A stretch of 64,000 bases of DNA from Gordonia amarae NBRC 15530 (GTDB taxonomy: Bacteria > Actinomycetota > Actinomycetes > Mycobacteriales > Mycobacteriaceae), in contig NZ_BAED01000019.1 in assembly GCF_000241345.1 (NCBI RefSeq), positions 62,001 to 126,000 on the forward strand. The letters run 5' to 3'. Shown here piece by piece: positions 43,487 to 52,067 of this stretch (the stretch's first letter is position 1; each line of letters opens with the position of its first letter). The notes under the pieces are model-generated. The model had not been told where the DNA came from and made no database searches. It saw only the letters and a program-made list of their open reading frames with translations. Position numbers and translations under genes: made by a program.

Positions 43487-45538
43487 TCAGATGGCGCTGC
43501 ACAATCGCAGCGCGTCGAGCACGGCCGCGGGGATGTCGCGGCCGGCGACGGCATCGCCGATGCGGTACAGGGCGAAGCTGCCGTCGGGGTTTGCGGTGGC
43601 CGGTTGTGGCCGCCTGGCGAGCAGTTCGCGGATGGCGATCTGCCCGAGATTTGTGGACTGTGGGCGTAGTGCCTCGTACAGTTCGGGGTCCGGTTGGGTG
43701 CCGTGTTCGATGACGACGGCGTCGCAGACCTTTTCGCGGACCGCGATGGAGCCGTCGGTCTTCAGCCTGGCGATGAGTCTGCCGTCGCGGCGTTCGATGC
43801 CGACGAGTCGCTGCAGGACGGTGGTGCGTACGTCGTGTTCGGCCATCAGCGCGAAGTATCCGGTGGCCGGGGACCCTCCGACATCGGGGGCGACGCTGCG
43901 TTCGGGTGTGGCGTATTCGATGGATCTAGCCGTGCGGGTGAGGCTTTCGATCGCATCGAGGGCCTGGTGCCCGCCATGGTCGTCGTAGACCAGGACGTCG
44001 CCGGTGAGCTTGCGGGCACCGGTGAGCACATCGCAGGTGTCGATGGCCATGTCGTCGCCGGTGACGCCGATCCGTGGGTTCGGGGTGCCGCCGGTCGCGA
44101 GGATCACCACGTCGGCGGCGGAGATCAGGTCGTGGTCGGCGTCGGGGTCGATGTAGCGGTTGCGGTGTAGCTCGACGCCGAGCCGCGCACATTCGGCGAC
44201 CCGCCAGTCGATGATTCCGATGAGGTCGCGACGCCGTTCGCTGAGGGCCGCGAGCGCGACCTGCCCGCCGAAGCGGTCGGCGGCCTCGTACAGGGCGACG
44301 CGGTGCCCGCGTTCGGCGAGGACGCGGGCGGCCTCCAGTCCGGCGGGCCCGCCGCCGACCACCACGCAGTGTTTGCGGGCGTCGCTGTCGGCCGGTGGAA
44401 TACGCTGTGGTACTTCATCTTCGCGGCCGGTGGCCGGATTGTGGATGCAGTTGGCGCGGCCGCTGGAGTAGATACCGTCGATGCACAGGCTCGCGCCGAC
44501 GCAGGGCCGGATCTGATCGGCGCGTCCGGTGCGGGTCTTGACCGGCAGATCCGGGTCGGCCATCAGCGCGCGCACCATACCCACCATGTCGAGCAGGCCC
44601 TCGGCGATGGCGTAGCGGGCGGTGGCCACGTCGTTGATGCGGCCCGCGTGCATGATCGGGGTGGCGAGCTGCTTTTTCACCGTGCCGGCGAACTCCAGGT
44701 GCGGGGCCGACGGGGTGAACATCGGGGGGATCATCTTGGTCAGCGCGGCGTCGGTGTCGACGTTGCCGCGGGTGATGGACAGGAAGTCGACGCCTGCCGC
44801 CTCGAATCCCTTGCACATCAGCAGTCCTTCGTCGGCGACGATGCCGGAGCCGTCCTCGCGCAACTCGTCCAGCGACAGGCGCACGCCGACGATGAAATCG
44901 GCGCCGACCGCCTCACGCACCGCCGCGAAGACCTCGAGCGGGAACCGCATGCGGTTCTCCAGCGTGCCGCCGTACTCGTCGTCGCGGTGGTTGTGGAACG
45001 GCGAGAGGAACTCGTCGAGCAGATGACTGCTGTAGGCGGACAGCTCGATGCCGTCGAGGCCGGCGGCCTGGCACCGTTGTGCGGTGTCGGCGAACTCCCG
45101 GGCGATGCGCCGCAGGTCGGTGATTTCGGCCGTGCGGGAGAACGACCGGTGCGCCGGTTCGCGGGTTCCCGACGCCGACACCGCCGGAACCCATGCGCCG
45201 GTCCGGCCGAGGACGCGGTGCCCCATGTGGGTCAGTTGGGTCATCACCGCCGCACCCTGCTCGTGGACGTCGTCGGCAAGTGCCCGCAGGTAGGGCACCG
45301 CCTCGTCCCGGTACAGTTCCAGATTCCCGAACGGGGGTGCGCAGTCCGGACTGACCAGGGCGCTGCCGCCGATCATCGTCAGGGCGACTCCCCCACGGGC
45401 CTTCTCGCGGTGGTAGGCGCGATAGCGGTCCTTGGGCAGGCCGTCGTCGCTGTAGGACGGTTCGTGCGAGGTGCTCACGAGACGGTTGCGCAGGGTCAGG
45501 TTCTTGATGGTGAACGGGGTGAAGAGCGGGTCTGGCAT
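43487..45538 (-). CDS. NADH:flavin oxidoreductase, N-methylproline-demethylase-like
   Basis: A 683-residue protein of the trimethylamine-dehydrogenase/dienoyl-CoA-reductase family: an FMN TIM barrel (residues 1-340), iron-sulfur segment, and a C-terminal FAD/NAD domain (VVVGGGPAGLEAARVLAERGH). In the iron-sulfur segment the Cys pattern is C346-x2-Ala349-x2-C352-x11-C364, so one of the four expected [4Fe-4S] ligands is Ala. Relatives act on N-methylproline or similar amines in betaine breakdown, which fits the Rieske and MFS neighbours. ATG with GGAGGAGAACGTC upstream. Confidence 0.87.
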   Translation of the reverse strand: MPDPLFTPFTIKNLTLRNRLVSTSHEPSYSDDGLPKDRYRAYHREKARGGVALTMIGGSALVSPDCAPPFGNLELYRDEAVPYLRALADDVHEQGAAVMTQLTHMGHRVLGRTGAWVPAVSASGTREPAHRSFSRTAEITDLRRIAREFADTAQRCQAAGLDGIELSAYSSHLLDEFLSPFHNHRDDEYGGTLENRMRFPLEVFAAVREAVGADFIVGVRLSLDELREDGSGIVADEGLLMCKGFEAAGVDFLSITRGNVDTDAALTKMIPPMFTPSAPHLEFAGTVKKQLATPIMHAGRINDVATARYAIAEGLLDMVGMVRALMADPDLPVKTRTGRADQIRPCVGASLCIDGIYSSGRANCIHNPATGREDEVPQRIPPADSDARKHCVVVGGGPAGLEAARVLAERGHRVALYEAADRFGGQVALAALSERRRDLIGIIDWRVAECARLGVELHRNRYIDPDADHDLISAADVVILATGGTPNPRIGVTGDDMAIDTCDVLTGARKLTGDVLVYDDHGGHQALDAIESLTRTARSIEYATPERSVAPDVGGSPATGYFALMAEHDVRTTVLQRLVGIERRDGRLIARLKTDGSIAVREKVCDAVVIEHGTQPDPELYEALRPQSTNLGQIAIRELLARRPQPATANPDGSFALYRIGDAVAGRDIPAAVLDALRLCSAI

Positions 45539-45694
45539 GACGTTCTCCTCCGCGAATGGCGTCGGCGGGACGGCCGGTCAACTGCGCGCGTACTTTCGGG
45601 GCTGCACTGCGATGTGGCTGAGTTAAACCATGAGGCCTGTACTCGTCCCCGAACCCCTTTACACTCGTCTGCGATTCGGGTGAGTCAAAAAAAG

Positions 45695-45721
45695 ATGAAC
45701 GACGAAGTGACGGCCACATGA
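45695..45721 (+). CDS. Tiny upstream reading frame overlapping the fusion regulator start
   Basis: ATG AAC GAC GAA ... TGA encodes eight residues and its stop overlaps the regulator's ATG as ATGA. Its first 11 bases (ATGAACGACGA) are repeated exactly at the regulator start 23 bp on. It might couple translation, or be a duplicated start. Weak ribosome site (A-run). Confidence 0.3.
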   Translation: MNDEVTAT

Positions 45722-47406
45722 ACGACGAGAGATCGGCACTCCGGCAAGCGGATCGTGAGGTCCTGCTGCGTACCGCACGGTCACGGACCGCGCCGCACGG
45801 TCTGGTGACGCGGGCGCAGATCGTGCTCGACTGCGCCGACAGCGGTGTTGCCGAGGCCGCCCGGCGGGCCGGTGTCAGCACCGCGACGGCGTCGAAATGG
45901 GTGCGCAGGTTCGCCGAGGCCGGGATCGACGGGCTCCGGGACACGCCCCGGTCGGGGCGGCCGTCGGCGGGAGCGGCGGACATCGAGCGCATCCTGCGCT
46001 ACGCCCTGGTCAGTCCGCCCGCCGGATCGCCGCGCTGGTCGACACGGCTGATCGCGCAGGACATCGGCATCAGCCAGGCGACTGTCAGCCGAGTGCGGCG
46101 GCGCTTCTATCCGCAACCTGAACCCGACAGCCGGTTCGTGCCCGACGCGTCGGCGTTGGTCCTGATCTACGTCGATGTCGACGACAGCGGTTGTGCCGTC
46201 GGCTTTCACCGCACCGACCGGGCCTCGTCGGAGGTCGCGGCGGGGGCCGCTCTGCTCGATACCGTCGAGACCATCGCATGCGCGTCGCTGCTGCGGCGCC
46301 CACACGACGGCTATCCGTCCGCCGAGGGGTCAGGTGCCAGGGAGTCCGGTGCTGCCGGCGCCGACCGCGGGACACCGCGGGCCGTGGCACTGTTGCGGCG
46401 GGCGGCATCCCGGCTGCCGGCCACCCCACCGGTGACATTGGTGATCGATGTTCCGCTCGATGACGCGGCGCGGCGGTGGCTGGCGCAGCATCCCGGGTTC
46501 ACGGTGCGGACGTTGACGCCCACCGAGTGGCTGATGGCGGTGCACCGCATCGCCGACTCCGTCGACAGCCGTCAGCTCACCGAGTTGCGGGCCGTCGCGG
46601 ACGAGATCCGGAGAGCGTATGGGCGTTCGGGCACCAGGTTCACCTGGTCGCGCACCGATGTTCCCGACCGCGCGCGGGACACGACCGCGGTGGTGCGTGA
46701 CCCGGTCGACGATGATCTCGCCCAGGTGGTGAGCGCGCTGTGCACGGCGATCACCGAGGGCGAACTCGGCGCGGGTTCGGAGGTCATGGTGCGGACCCTC
46801 GCCCGGCGGACGGCGATGTCCTCGGGACGGGTGGCGGAAGCGTTGGCGCGGCTGGCAGCCGAGGCGTTACTCGACCAGAGCGGCGGAAAGTACCTGGTAC
46901 CGTTGCCCGGTGCTCGTGATGTGATCGAAACCTACACCGCCCGTGGGCTTCTGGGAACCGCGATCGCGCGCAGGCTGGCCTCCTCCCCCGATCCGCTGCC
47001 GGCGTCGATCGATGACTTCCTGGAGCGGCTCGAGGTGTGTGACCGGATGGGGCTGGCGCACGAGGCGCACATGATCGATCTCGATTTCCAGAACGAGCTT
47101 GCCAAGGCTGCGGAGATGCCGCGTATCGGCTGGATGTTTGTGCAGTTGTCGTTGCAGTTGCGGCTGTTTGTCACCATTATCGGCCTCGACTACAAATACC
47201 CGACGCGGGAGATTGTCGACGATGGGCTTCTGCTCGTATCACAATGCCGGGCAAAGGATCCCGAGGCCGCGGTGGCCGCTTGGCGGGGCAAGGTCGACAA
47301 CTGTGCCCGCTACATGCTGCAGTATCTGGAGGTGATGACCGGCCGCCGTCAGGATCTGCCGGGGCGTTCGGTCAGGGCGCGGCCCAGCGGCCGCGGGTCT
47401 GACTGA
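45718..47406 (+). CDS. Domesticated IS630 transposase fused to a GntR/FCD regulator
   Basis: A 562-residue chimera. Residues 20-130 are the paired helix-turn-helix of IS630/Tc1-type transposases (AARRAGVSTATASKWVRRF, GLRDTPRSGRP, ATVSRVRRRF). Residues 145-312 follow the transposase catalytic core in order: ALVLIYVDVD, LVIDVPLDDAARRWLAQHPGF, LTPTEWLMAVHRIA, FTWSRTD, matching IS630 CVDE-, LVLDN-ATHK-WLxxHPRF, FTPTSxSWLNxVERFF and FxWTKTAD. The third acid (Glu of VER) is His, so it is catalytically dead. Residues 330-395 form a GntR winged helix and 400-545 an all-alpha FCD ligand domain. Divergent from the betaine demethylation genes, it is probably their regulator. Confidence 0.85.
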   Translation: MNDERSALRQADREVLLRTARSRTAPHGLVTRAQIVLDCADSGVAEAARRAGVSTATASKWVRRFAEAGIDGLRDTPRSGRPSAGAADIERILRYALVSPPAGSPRWSTRLIAQDIGISQATVSRVRRRFYPQPEPDSRFVPDASALVLIYVDVDDSGCAVGFHRTDRASSEVAAGAALLDTVETIACASLLRRPHDGYPSAEGSGARESGAAGADRGTPRAVALLRRAASRLPATPPVTLVIDVPLDDAARRWLAQHPGFTVRTLTPTEWLMAVHRIADSVDSRQLTELRAVADEIRRAYGRSGTRFTWSRTDVPDRARDTTAVVRDPVDDDLAQVVSALCTAITEGELGAGSEVMVRTLARRTAMSSGRVAEALARLAAEALLDQSGGKYLVPLPGARDVIETYTARGLLGTAIARRLASSPDPLPASIDDFLERLEVCDRMGLAHEAHMIDLDFQNELAKAAEMPRIGWMFVQLSLQLRLFVTIIGLDYKYPTREIVDDGLLLVSQCRAKDPEAAVAAWRGKVDNCARYMLQYLEVMTGRRQDLPGRSVRARPSGRGSD

Positions 47407-48031
47407 TATGGGTGCGCATCAGATCCTCCACCAGCTCCGGGTTGCGGGCGGCGATGGCGTCGACGATCGCGTGATGTTCGCGGGCTGATTCGGCGAGCAG
47501 GCCGCGTTCGGACAGGGACGCCAGACCGTACAGGCGGGTGTTGGCGCGTAGATCGGACACGATGGCGGTGGCCCGGGTATTGCCGGTATAGCCGAGGATT
47601 TTCAGGTGAAAGGCCCGGTCGGCCTCGGTGTAGGCGATCAGATCACCGGCTGCGGCACCGTCGACGATCGCGTCTGCCAGCGCGCGCAGACCCGGCAGGT
47701 CGGCCTCCGGGATGAGCAGAGCCGCGCGCCCGGTGAGGGCGGGTTCGATCAGCATCCGCAGGTCGGTGATGTTGTCAAGGTCGGATTCGTCCATCACGGT
47801 GACCCGGTAACCCTTGTTGGGCACGGTGGTCACCAGATTCTCCCGGACGAGGTCGAGCATCGCCTCGCGGACCGGGGTGGCCGAGATGCCGAAGCGTTCA
47901 CCGAGGGCCGGTGCCGAGTACACCTCGCCGGGTTCGAGTTCACCGGCGATGATCGCCGCACGCAGGGCGCGGGTCACCTGCTCGCGCAGACTCACCTTGT
48001 CGAACTGACGCAGGTTGGTGATCGTCAACAC
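47372..48031 (-). CDS. GntR/FCD-family regulator of the hydroxyproline operon
   Basis: A 219-residue regulator: winged helix SLREQVTRALRAAIIAGELEPG ... SATPVREAMLDLVRENLV, then an FCD domain with DLRMLIEP and metal/ligand His residues (RAFHLKILGY, EHHAIVDAI). GTG at 48031 overlaps the stop of the upstream dehydrogenase subunit by 7 bp and follows AAGGGGG. Its 3' end overlaps the 3' end of the convergent fusion regulator by 35 bp. Last gene of the eight-gene operon. Confidence 0.9.
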   Translation of the reverse strand: MLTITNLRQFDKVSLREQVTRALRAAIIAGELEPGEVYSAPALGERFGISATPVREAMLDLVRENLVTTVPNKGYRVTVMDESDLDNITDLRMLIEPALTGRAALLIPEADLPGLRALADAIVDGAAAGDLIAYTEADRAFHLKILGYTGNTRATAIVSDLRANTRLYGLASLSERGLLAESAREHHAIVDAIAARNPELVEDLMRTHISQTRGRWAAP

Positions 48032-49593
48032 GTGCCCCCTTCCGTCGCCGTGGTCCCGGTCGCGGCACCGTCCGGTCGATCGTATCGGACCTGGTCGGCG
48101 CTACCGGGTTCGTGCGTGTCACGGGCCGTCGCGGCATCGTCGCCGGCGAGTTCACCGAGGGTGACGGGTGCGGCGATGACCCGTTTGGCGATCGGTGCGA
48201 GCTCGTCGGCACCGGGGCGGCCGCAGGGCGAGGCGATGGCCGCGGTGGCGAAGCCGCACACCCGTCCCTGGCACCACCCCATGCCGGGCCGGGCGATGAG
48301 TTTGGCGGTGCGGGCGTCGGCGGCGCCCAGGTCGTCCCTGGCATTCTGCAACGATCCGAACGTCGTTTCCTCGCACCGGCACACGAGTGTGTCCGGGCGC
48401 AGCCAGTCCTGCCAGTGTTCCGGGACGGGGTGGGCGGTGTGCATGGCCGCGGCGAACCGTCTGCCGCGGGTGATACGCGAAGTCAGCGTTCGGACCGTTC
48501 GTGGGTGGGGTTCACGGTGGCCGCCGTCGACGGCGGCGGTCGTACCGGCGAGTTCACCCTCGGCCACCGCGAGTGCGGCACCGCCGACACCGGTGGCCTC
48601 ACCGGCCACATACACACCGGGTACGGTCGACCGCTGCGCCGCGTCGACGACCGCGACCAGCGAGCCGTCGACATCGACACGCGTGGCGGCCCCGGCGGCG
48701 GTGATCAATTCCAGCGACGGGGTGAAGCCCCACCCGAACGCCACCAGATCGACGTCCACCGTCTGTGCGCGCTCATCGATGCGCCCGTCACGGCCCAGCC
48801 GCGCCAGCGTCGCCGACGTCACCCGATCGTCCCCGTGTACCGCGGTCACCACGGTGCACGTCCGGTACGGAATCCGGTGCCGCGCCAGATGATAGGCGTA
48901 CTCGGCGCCCTCGATCGCCTTCGCCGGCATGGCGAGCGCGCCGAGCGGATTGCGGGCCCAGCCACGGATCACCGCCGCCGCCTCGCACACCGCGACCACC
49001 TCGGCACCGGCCTGGGCGAGGCCGGTGGCCACCGGCAGCAGGAACGGTCCGGTACCCGCGACGAGCGCGCGGGCACCGGCGACGGTGCGGTGTGCTTTGA
49101 GCAGCGCCTGTACCCCACCGGCGGCCATCACCCCGGGCAGGTCCCAGCCCGGTACCGGCAGTTGGCGGTCGTAGCCTCCGGTGCACAGGATCAGCCTTCT
49201 CGCGCGGACGGCTGCGGGTCCCTGATGTGCTCCGAAGGAGGCGGTCAGGTGCAAGGTGAAGGGTGTCGAGGGATCGGCGGGTGGCTCGAGGAACCACACC
49301 TGCCGGGAGAACAGTGCCGAGATCCGGCCGGTGCCGACGTGCATGCGGAGTGTGTCACGCAAACCGGTGTAGGTGCGCCACAGGTGGTGGCCCCGATTCT
49401 CGTCCGTCGGTCGTGTGCGTTCGTCGGGGTGACGCCAGAACTGACCGCCGGTCTGGGCGGCCGAATCGATCAGGGTGACCGTCAGTCCGGCGTCGGCGGC
49501 GGCGACCGTGGCGGCGAGCCCGGCGGGTCCGGCACCCACGACGGCGACATCGGCGACAGGTATTCCGCTCGCCGCGGAGTCCGGCTCACGCAC
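48025..49593 (-). CDS. FAD/NAD-binding subunit of D-hydroxyproline dehydrogenase (HcnB/LhpF-type)
   Basis: A 522-residue flavoprotein subunit with VVGAGPAGLAATVAAADAG near the N terminus, a second dinucleotide fold (ALVAGTGPFLLPVATGLA) and, near the C terminus, a BFD-like Cys cluster VCRCEE ... GMGWCQGRVC that holds an Fe-S centre. Such proteins join a DAO-like subunit and a small ferredoxin-like subunit in amine/hydroxyproline dehydrogenases. GTG at 49593 is preferred because GGGGAG lies 8 bases upstream; GTG at 49617 is an alternative. Overlaps the small-subunit stop. Confidence 0.85.
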   Translation of the reverse strand: MREPDSAASGIPVADVAVVGAGPAGLAATVAAADAGLTVTLIDSAAQTGGQFWRHPDERTRPTDENRGHHLWRTYTGLRDTLRMHVGTGRISALFSRQVWFLEPPADPSTPFTLHLTASFGAHQGPAAVRARRLILCTGGYDRQLPVPGWDLPGVMAAGGVQALLKAHRTVAGARALVAGTGPFLLPVATGLAQAGAEVVAVCEAAAVIRGWARNPLGALAMPAKAIEGAEYAYHLARHRIPYRTCTVVTAVHGDDRVTSATLARLGRDGRIDERAQTVDVDLVAFGWGFTPSLELITAAGAATRVDVDGSLVAVVDAAQRSTVPGVYVAGEATGVGGAALAVAEGELAGTTAAVDGGHREPHPRTVRTLTSRITRGRRFAAAMHTAHPVPEHWQDWLRPDTLVCRCEETTFGSLQNARDDLGAADARTAKLIARPGMGWCQGRVCGFATAAIASPCGRPGADELAPIAKRVIAAPVTLGELAGDDAATARDTHEPGSADQVRYDRPDGAATGTTATEGGTC

Positions 49594-49897
49594 GGTTATC
49601 GACTCCCCTGACGCCACCGCTTTCGCAGATCATGGCCCGCGCGGCGGGAACCATGCAGGCCCGCTGGTTGGGGCGCCCGTCCACGGTCAGCAGACAGTCG
49701 AAGCAGATACCGATACCGCAGAACAGGCCGCGGGGTGCTCCGCCGACGCGGGTACTGCGCCAGGACGTGATGCCGGAGTCGGTCAGGGCGGCTCCGACGC
49801 TCTGACCGGGACGGGCGGTGACGGGGCGTCCGTCGAATTCGAACGTGAGGGCGCCGGTGGTGATGCCTTCTGGGGTGTTGTTGCCGGGTCCGGTCAC
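49586..49897 (-). CDS. [2Fe-2S] ferredoxin-like small subunit of D-hydroxyproline dehydrogenase
   Basis: A 103-residue protein with GLFCGIGICFDC ... QRAC: cysteines spaced C-x4-C-x2-C-x11-C for a [2Fe-2S] cluster, as in HcnA-type small subunits. GTG at 49897, with AGGAG upstream, overlaps the preceding stop as GTGA. It lies between the two flavoprotein subunits and should shuttle electrons between them. Confidence 0.88.
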   Translation of the reverse strand: MTGPGNNTPEGITTGALTFEFDGRPVTARPGQSVGAALTDSGITSWRSTRVGGAPRGLFCGIGICFDCLLTVDGRPNQRACMVPAARAMICESGGVRGVDNRA

Positions 49898-51069
49898 GTG
49901 GGGACTCCTGTGGGGGCGGGCGCAAGGGTGGGACGGTCGGGGGCGAACGGGGTCAGCGGCAGCTCGGTGGGCTGCCCGGTCATGGCCTGCACCAGTAGTT
50001 TTGCCGTGCCCACCGACAGGCCGATGCCGGCGCCCTCGTGGCCGGTGGCGTGCCACAGGCCGGGGGTGCGCGGATCCTCGCCGATCACCGGCAGGTGGTC
50101 GGGGCAGTACGGCCGGAACCCGAGATAGGTGCGCATCACCGACACCTGCCGTAGCGACGGATACAGGCGCAGTGCCTTGGCGGCGATCTCCCGGATCGCG
50201 GGCAGGGACGGTGTCTTGTCGAAGCCGACGCGTTCGCGGGACGAGCCGATGAGCACCGTGCCGCCCTCGGTGCCCTCGATGACGGTCGAGGTTTGCAGTC
50301 CGGCGTCGCCGCTTTGGGTGGCCGCGACGTACTCACCGGCATACACCTTGTGAAAGACGGTGGGCGGCAATGGTTCCGTGACGAGGACGAAACCGCGGCG
50401 CGGGAGTACCGGAAGATGGTTGCCCGCGAGGGCGGCGACTTCCCCCGCCCACGCACCGGCGCAGTTCACCACGATGGGGGCGCTGATTTCTCCCGAACTC
50501 GTCCGCACCCCGGTCACCCGGTCGCCGGCGGTGACGAATCCGGTGACCGGGGTGTCGGTGTGGACCGTCGCCCCGCGGCTGCGCGCCATGCGCAGCAGGT
50601 GGGCGGCCAGCAGGATCGGCTGGACCTGGCAGTCCTGCGGGTAGAACGCCGCCGAGGCGATGTCCCGGGTCAGGTGTGGTTCGAGGGTCGGTACCTCGTC
50701 CAATGGCACGTCCTGCACGATCACCCCCGCCGCACGCTGCCGTTCGGCGAGGTCGGTCAGGCCGTCGCGTCCTTCGGTGGTGGCCGCCACCACGAGCCCG
50801 CCCTTGAAGTCGAACTCCCAGAGCGCGCGGAAGTCGACGAGTTCGTCGGCCCACACGCGGTGCGAGTACAGCGCCAGATCCAGTTCGGGTCCGGGTTCCT
50901 TGTCGGAGACGAGCAGGTTGCCCTCACAGGAGCTCGAACTGCCCGAGACGATGGCGCCGCGCTCGACGACGGTCACCGACAGCCCGGCGCCCGTGGCGTA
51001 CCAGGCGACGGCGGCGCCGACCGCCCCGGCACCGATCACCACCACATCGCAAGCGGAATGCCGGGTCAC
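49894..51069 (-). CDS. DAO-like FAD subunit of D-hydroxyproline dehydrogenase
   Basis: A 391-residue D-amino-acid-oxidase-fold protein. VVVIGAGAVGAAVAWYATGAG binds FAD at the N terminus; GFRPYCPDHLPVIGE and HEGAGIGLSVGTAKLL are the conserved C-terminal FAD/substrate segments. Within the operon it should oxidise cis-4-hydroxy-D-proline to pyrroline-4-hydroxy-2-carboxylate. GTG start overlaps the epimerase stop (GTGA). Confidence 0.9.
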   Translation of the reverse strand: MTRHSACDVVVIGAGAVGAAVAWYATGAGLSVTVVERGAIVSGSSSSCEGNLLVSDKEPGPELDLALYSHRVWADELVDFRALWEFDFKGGLVVAATTEGRDGLTDLAERQRAAGVIVQDVPLDEVPTLEPHLTRDIASAAFYPQDCQVQPILLAAHLLRMARSRGATVHTDTPVTGFVTAGDRVTGVRTSSGEISAPIVVNCAGAWAGEVAALAGNHLPVLPRRGFVLVTEPLPPTVFHKVYAGEYVAATQSGDAGLQTSTVIEGTEGGTVLIGSSRERVGFDKTPSLPAIREIAAKALRLYPSLRQVSVMRTYLGFRPYCPDHLPVIGEDPRTPGLWHATGHEGAGIGLSVGTAKLLVQAMTGQPTELPLTPFAPDRPTLAPAPTGVPT

Positions 51070-52067
51070 AACTCGAAACCGGCGGGAAAGGGGTCGGTGG
51101 GGTCGAGCATGTACTGGGCGGTTCCGGTCAACCAGGCCCGGCCGGTGATGGTGGGGATCACCGCTTCGATGCCGGCCACGGTGGTGGTGTCGACGAGGCG
51201 TCCGGTGAACCGGCTGCCGATGTAGGACTCGTTGACGAAGTCGGTGTGCAACGGCAGTTCACCGCGGGCGTGCAACTGCGCCATGCGGGCGCTGGTGCCG
51301 GTGCCGCACGGTGACCGGTCGAACCAGCCGGGATGGATCGCCATCGCGTGCCGCGAATGCCGGGCATCCGACCCGGGGGCCTTGAGGTACACGTGATGGC
51401 AGCCGCCGATGTCGGGGCGTTCGGGGTGGACCGGACGATTCTGGCCGTTGATCGCGTCCATGATCGTCAGACCGGCATCGAGCAACTGCTGCTTGGCCTT
51501 TCGTTCGAACGGCAGGCCGAGCGAGTCGAGGTCGACGATGGCGTAGAAGTTGCCGCCGAAGGCCATGTCGTAGGTGACCTGCCCGAACCCGGGTACCTCC
51601 ACCGCCAGGTCGAGGCCGACGCTGAACGAGGGCACATTGCGGATGGTCACCGACTCCGCGTGGCCGTCGCTCACCGCGACGTCGGCGATCACCAGACCGG
51701 CCGGGGTGTCCAGGCGCAGCGTGGTGACCGGTTCGGTGACCGGCACCATCCCCGTCTCCACCAGCACCGTGGCGGTGCCGATGGTGCCGTGCCCGCACAT
51801 CGGCAGCAGCCCGGACACCTCGATGAACAGCACCCCGAAATCGGCGTCGGACCGGGTGGGTGGTTGCAGGATGGACCCGCTCATCGACGCGTGGCCGCGT
51901 GGTTCGCGCATCAGCAGCTTGCGCAGGCCATCGTTGTTGTCGATGAACCACTGCCGCCGCTCGGCCATGGTGGTGCCCGGGAACACCCCGACACCGCCGG
52001 TGATCACGCGGGTCGGCATGCCCTCGGTGTGTGAGTCGACGGCGTGGTAGACGTGCGTGGTCCTCAA
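51066..52067 (-). CDS. 4-hydroxyproline 2-epimerase (proline racemase family, copy 2)
   Basis: A 333-residue enzyme with both catalytic cysteines, LPMCGHGTIGT and DRSPCGTGTSARM, and the DSHTEGMPTRVI N-terminal block typical of 4-hydroxyproline epimerases. It would convert trans-4-hydroxy-L-proline to the cis-D form for the dehydrogenase. The start is a TTG at 52067, overlapping the dehydrogenase stop as TTGA, with no good ribosome site, so translation is probably coupled. Confidence 0.92.
   Translation of the reverse strand: MRTTHVYHAVDSHTEGMPTRVITGGVGVFPGTTMAERRQWFIDNNDGLRKLLMREPRGHASMSGSILQPPTRSDADFGVLFIEVSGLLPMCGHGTIGTATVLVETGMVPVTEPVTTLRLDTPAGLVIADVAVSDGHAESVTIRNVPSFSVGLDLAVEVPGFGQVTYDMAFGGNFYAIVDLDSLGLPFERKAKQQLLDAGLTIMDAINGQNRPVHPERPDIGGCHHVYLKAPGSDARHSRHAMAIHPGWFDRSPCGTGTSARMAQLHARGELPLHTDFVNESYIGSRFTGRLVDTTTVAGIEAVIPTITGRAWLTGTAQYMLDPTDPFPAGFEL

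Noticed and set aside
44303-45721. 472-codon open frame opposite the flavin oxidoreductase
   Set aside because: Mirror of a strongly supported gene; composition typical of antisense frames in GC-rich DNA.
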